Part shown: positions 7,369-9,678 of the stretch, piece after piece
Numbering within the stretch: the first letter of the stretch is position 1
How the letters are laid out: each line of letters begins with the position of its first letter
Assembly: GCA_034440595.1 (NCBI GenBank)
Contig: JAWXCH010000544.1
Coordinates: forward strand, 1-9,678
Length of the DNA: 9,678 nucleotides
Reading direction: 5' to 3'
DNA from: JAWXCH01 sp034440595
Lineage (GTDB): Bacteria > Planctomycetota > Planctomycetia > Pirellulales > JALHPA01
Notes under the pieces: model-generated
The model's database searches: none
Told to the model about the DNA's origin: nothing
The model's input: the letters and a program-made list of their open reading frames with translations, nothing else
Translations under genes and position numbers: made by a program

Positions 7369-7676
7369 GTTTTCGGAATGGGCACCAGCATAGCCCCGTT
7401 GAAATCCGACTTCGGTTTCAACTTCGACGAATGTGCCGATTTTACCATGCCCTATCCGCCGCCGGCATTGTATCAAAAGATAACTAGGAAATGGAGCTCT
7501 TTTGCAGGAGTTGAGGCCGTATTCTCAAAGTCCGTCCCGTCGTTCGCGAATCGTAAGGGAAAACGCCGGACCGCGAGACGGCACAATTGCGTGCTTCGGT
7601 CACATCACCCGAGCTGTGTCAGACCGGGGACCGAAGTGAAGCCTGTGCTTGATATTGTGCGGTTCCCTCATTCTAA
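7369..7676. promoter_or_regulatory. Divergent intergenic region with an inverted repeat
   Basis: This gap separates the minus-strand methyltransferase operon from the plus-strand CHAT group and should hold promoters for both. CTTCGGTC (7594-7601) and GACCGAAG (7629-7636) are perfect inverted 8-mers 27 bases apart, a possible two-half-site operator. On the minus strand TACAAT at 7472-7467 resembles a -10 box, but I see no convincing -35 box 16-18 bases before it. No gene is supported. A plus-strand frame across this gap (7363-7767) has no homology I recognise and no ribosome site. Confidence 0.35.
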
Positions 7677-7793
7677 TTTGGAGTATGTCTCCCCGCTAAT
7701 GCCAAGGCTGCCCGTGCCGCCAGTGTCAGGCAGATACTGGAATTGCACTACGAAGGGATGGCCGTAACCCTAGAGAAAAGAGGAGAGGCATGA
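7677..7793 (+). pseudogene. Remnant C-terminus of an unknown gene
   Basis: A 38-codon frame reads through KAARAASVRQILELHYEGMA and ends in TGA at 7791-7793, sharing ATGA with the next gene's start at 7790. A stop (TAA 7674) lies directly upstream and no ATG occurs before residue ~28, so the front of the gene is missing. The helical, protein-like composition and the coupled ATGA junction suggest the tail of a real upstream operon member, lost when the region was rearranged. It could instead be chance open sequence. Confidence 0.35.
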
Positions 7794-7981
7794 AAAAGAA
7801 AGTGATGAACCAATTTCTAGACCTGTATAAGAAATCTCTTGAAGTAAAGCCGAAGAAGCTGGACGCGGAATGGCGAGCCATTCACGCAAGTATTAATGTG
7901 CTATTGGTCCGATACCATCTCTACGTCAAAGCGAGGAAGAAAAAAAGACAAGAACCCATTGGACTTGAAATCGTGGATTGA
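7790..7981 (+). CDS. Small basic protein of unknown function, upstream of the CHAT protease
   Basis: A 63-residue, strongly basic protein starting MKKKVMNQFLDLYKKS with a second lysine/arginine cluster KARKKKRQE near the end. It is probably helical throughout, with no signal peptide or metal-binding motif. ATG 7790 has AGGAG (7781-7785) just upstream, a strong though closely spaced ribosome site. It shares ATGA with the preceding remnant frame. It ends 18 bases before the CHAT start and is in the same reading frame, so a single TGA (7979-7981) separates the two. It may be a partner or regulator of the protease, or the detached N-terminus of a once longer protein. I do not recognise the family. 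Confidence 0.55.
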   Translation: MKKKVMNQFLDLYKKSLEVKPKKLDAEWRAIHASINVLLVRYHLYVKARKKKRQEPIGLEIVD

Positions 7982-7999
7982 CTCAGGGAAGCCGGAGAA

Positions 8000-9250
8000 G
8001 TGAGCCATACCCTAGAATCCGGAAAGCACAGATGTGCTGCAGCGAACCACTTGCTGAATTTGAGCGTCGCCGCACTCAGGTTCCTCGCGGAAGGAGTTCT
8101 TGCAACGGCGCAGCTAGCTTTTCGTAAGGCAAAAAGCTTCGGTCACATTTCCACGGAAGGCTTCAACATCCTACATATCGTCGGCCACGGTCAATTCGAC
8201 AGCGAATCGGAAGAGGGTGCGGTCATTTTCGAGGACGATCGCGGATCGCTATTCCCGCTGGGTGTACGCTCCATTCGTGAGATCTGCTGCAAGCGCGGCA
8301 TTAGCATGGTATTCTTGAACACGTGCCAAAGTGGCTCCGGCGGCCAGCACAACTTCAATAAGGGCGTGGCGCAGGCCCTGGTATCGCATGGCGTGCCGGC
8401 CGTAGTTGCCAATCAATACAGCGTGCTCGATACTTCGGCCACATCGTTCGCGCAGCACTTTTACTGGGCGCTGGCGAACGGGATGAGTATCGGTCAAGCT
8501 GCTTGCGAGGCCCGGATCGCGGTGAATTGTGCGCTGCATGGCGAGATCATCGATTGGGCGGTCCCGGTGGTCTATGCTCGCGATCCCAACATGTCGCTGT
8601 GCGCCAAACCGGCGCATATCGTGCCGATGGCCTCGATGGCGGTTCGGGCCGAGTCGCACCGCGCGATCCGGGGTCGGCGCCTGCGGGTCGCGGTGTGGGA
8701 TATCGACAGCATCTTTCCGTCGCTCCAACACACGCTGGAGCGCATGAACGACGCCCGAACCGTGTTCGGTTTCGAGTTGGTCGCGCTCTCCGCCCCGATC
8801 GACGCTTGGGATCTCGAAGATCGCGCCGAAGATGGTACTCCGTACCTGTGGACCGAGAAGTTGGCCGACCGCCTGCAGCATTTTACCGTCGAGCTTGGTG
8901 TCAACGTGTTGGGCTGTGTGACGCGGCACTGGATGAGCGACGACAACTTTCTCAACATCTACGGCTGGTGGCCGCCCGGCCAGCAGCCTCCCGTGATGAT
9001 CTTCTCTTCAGCCGGTTTCGACGATCTGCCCCCCGCCGGCGACGACACCGACCGAGCTATCGCCAACCTGATGGTCGAAGGACTTACCGGCTTCCTCGGT
9101 AATGTGGACTCTCACTCCGACAAAATCGCACCGAACTGTCCACTAGGCTTTGTCCCAAAAGTGTCAATTGAGTCTGTAAGACAGGTATTGTCGGATGAAG
9201 GCGAGTGTCAGCATGCCGCCGAAGTTTTTGGCTGTCTTCTCGAAGCGTGA
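8000..9250 (+). CDS. CHAT-domain caspase-like cysteine protease, truncated by an IS insertion
   Basis: A C14-like cysteine peptidase of the CHAT family. Residues ~35-196 carry the catalytic pair: His63 in FNILHIVGHGQFD and Cys109 in MVFLNTCQSGSGG, followed by the typical VVANQYSVLDTSATSFAQHF and an Arg/Ala-rich helix. CHAT proteases in bacteria cleave partner proteins, often in defence or programmed death. Residues ~227-382 (LRVAVWDIDSIFPSLQHTLE onward) form a second domain whose spacing faintly recalls a metzincin metalloprotease, but no HExxH is present. Codons from 9146 on (last 34 residues) are insertion-sequence DNA, so the native C-terminus is lost and the stop at 9248-9250 is foreign. 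The front also looks short: only ~60 residues precede the His. The GTG start at 8000 is tentative (AGGGAAG at 7986-7992, GGAG at 7993-7996); no in-frame ATG precedes the His. Probably damaged, though the catalytic domain itself is intact. Confidence 0.72.
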   Translation: MSHTLESGKHRCAAANHLLNLSVAALRFLAEGVLATAQLAFRKAKSFGHISTEGFNILHIVGHGQFDSESEEGAVIFEDDRGSLFPLGVRSIREICCKRGISMVFLNTCQSGSGGQHNFNKGVAQALVSHGVPAVVANQYSVLDTSATSFAQHFYWALANGMSIGQAACEARIAVNCALHGEIIDWAVPVVYARDPNMSLCAKPAHIVPMASMAVRAESHRAIRGRRLRVAVWDIDSIFPSLQHTLERMNDARTVFGFELVALSAPIDAWDLEDRAEDGTPYLWTEKLADRLQHFTVELGVNVLGCVTRHWMSDDNFLNIYGWWPPGQQPPVMIFSSAGFDDLPPAGDDTDRAIANLMVEGLTGFLGNVDSHSDKIAPNCPLGFVPKVSIESVRQVLSDEGECQHAAEVFGCLLEA

Positions 9251-9678
9251 GAAGATTCTGCGGCTTTCCTTGAGCCAACCAATCAACCTTTCAACAATGT
9301 TCCGCCGACGATACGCCTGCTTATCGAAGGGGACCGGTCGTGCGTCGCGGTCTTCGTTTTCTTTGGACGGGATGACCGGCTCGATGCCAAGCCCTAGCAG
9401 ATACTCGTCAATCCAATCAGCCCGGTATCCTTTGTCCCCTCCCAGCGCACTGGGCCATGCGATTCGCTCGCCATCTTCGTCAAGGAGATTTTCGTCGGCT
9501 CCGACGAGCACATCATCCAAGGCGGACGATTCGTGCGTTTGCCCAGCAGTCAGGTGGAAGTGGAGCGGCAATCCATGGCTGTCGCAGAGAATGTGGATTT
9601 TCGTCGTAAAGCCGCCGCGAGAACGGCCTAACGCGTGGTCAGCAGGCTCCTGCGGGTCGTTTTTTTTCCACCGCCGCC
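9164..9678 (-). CDS. IS5-family transposase, OrfB part (5' end outside the window)
   Basis: DDE transposase C-terminal half. On the minus strand the frame is open from the window edge (9676) to TGA 9164, about 170 codons, reading through KKNDPQEPADHALGRSRGGF. Catalytic features: first Asp in KIHILCDSHGLPLHFHL, second Asp in ALGGDKGYRADW, and Glu in RRRNIVERLIGWLKESRR, the Y/R-E-K-type signature of IS4/IS5 enzymes. The IVERLIGWLKESRRIFSRF ending is typical of the IS427 group. A TTG at 9571 gives a 135-aa frame, but that would omit the first Asp, so OrfB is more likely made by frameshifting from an OrfA outside the window. It appears intact as far as visible. Confidence 0.8.
   Translation of the reverse strand, partial: RRWKKNDPQEPADHALGRSRGGFTTKIHILCDSHGLPLHFHLTAGQTHESSALDDVLVGADENLLDEDGERIAWPSALGGDKGYRADWIDEYLLGLGIEPVIPSKENEDRDARPVPFDKQAYRRRNIVERLIGWLKESRRIFSRFEKTAKNFGGMLTLAFIRQYLSYRLN
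9660..9667 (-). promoter_or_regulatory. A8 slippery site for OrfA-OrfB frameshifting
   Basis: Eight consecutive A on the minus strand lie where the putative OrfA frame (ending TAG at 9630-9628) overlaps the OrfB frame. A -1 slip from the frame reading GGGGKKTTRR would enter the OrfB frame reading KKNDPQEP. Two-frame IS5 members use such A runs to make the fusion transposase. The presence of OrfA itself cannot be seen here. Confidence 0.5.

Larger units (their letters stand above)
9146..9678 (-). mobile_element. IS5-family (IS427-like) insertion sequence, one end only
   Basis: The element begins at GGCTTTGTCCCAAAAGTGTC (9146 onward), which fits an IS5/IS427-type terminal inverted repeat. It directly follows CTA (9143-9145), a plausible TNA-type target duplication. 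The transposase stop (9164) lies 18 bases from this end, as expected for the 3' end of the gene. The other end and the duplicate target copy are outside the window. The insertion interrupts the CHAT gene. Confidence 0.75.

Noticed and set aside
8249..8929. A 226-codon minus-strand open frame opposite the CHAT gene
   Set aside because: The plus-strand frame carries the catalytic His and Cys motifs; the antisense product is His/Arg-rich and resembles nothing.
1..9678. CRISPR arrays, tRNA or rRNA genes, riboswitches
   Set aside because: No regularly spaced repeats, cloverleaf-like or rRNA-like sequence was seen on either strand.

Overview
The window looks like an accessory, mobile-element-rich stretch of a bacterial chromosome, most likely from a planctomycete. 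That assignment is tentative. It rests on a stand-alone sigma-70-like protein (404-1030, minus) followed by a small MPTYKIEQYE-type gene, a pairing I associate with planctomycete genomes, and on the style of the CHAT-protease and IS5-family genes. No rRNA, tRNA or housekeeping gene is present to confirm it. By eye the flanks (about 1-1450 and 8200-9678) are GC-rich, while the central operon is clearly more AT-rich, which suggests that it arrived by transfer.

Layout. Positions 1-1470 hold GC-rich minus-strand genes: a frameshifted small gene, the sigma-like gene with a hairpin in its 5' leader, and a decayed fragment resembling IS3 OrfA. Positions 1633 to about 7368 (up to 7476 with an earlier start) form a three-gene minus-strand operon with overlapping ends. 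In transcription order it encodes a DNA amino-methyltransferase, an 853-aa protein carrying two GHKL ATPase modules (an N-terminal Hsp90/MORC-like one and a C-terminal histidine-kinase one with an H-box), and a 585-aa protein with an expanded receiver-like N-terminus and an unrecognised C-terminus. Positions 7369-7676 are a divergent intergenic region with an inverted repeat. Positions 7677-9145 form a plus-strand group: a remnant reading frame, a 63-aa basic protein, and a CHAT-family caspase-like protease whose C-terminus is cut by an IS5-family insertion entering at 9146 and running off the window.

How it may work. Each joint of the central operon overlaps (ATGA at 5935-5938; 14 bases at 3377-3390), so the three products are probably made in fixed ratio. 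A kinase-type module next to a receiver-type protein suggests phosphotransfer or nucleotide-driven signalling. The methyltransferase suggests DNA modification and self/non-self discrimination. I infer a candidate defence or epigenetic-control system related to the GHKL ATPases known to accompany restriction-modification genes, but with a two-component layer added. No nuclease was recognised, so the effector is either hidden in the C-terminus of the 585-aa protein or absent. The neighbouring CHAT gene resembles a second, now broken, defence or signalling gene, so the region may be a small island of such genes with insertion-sequence damage at both edges.
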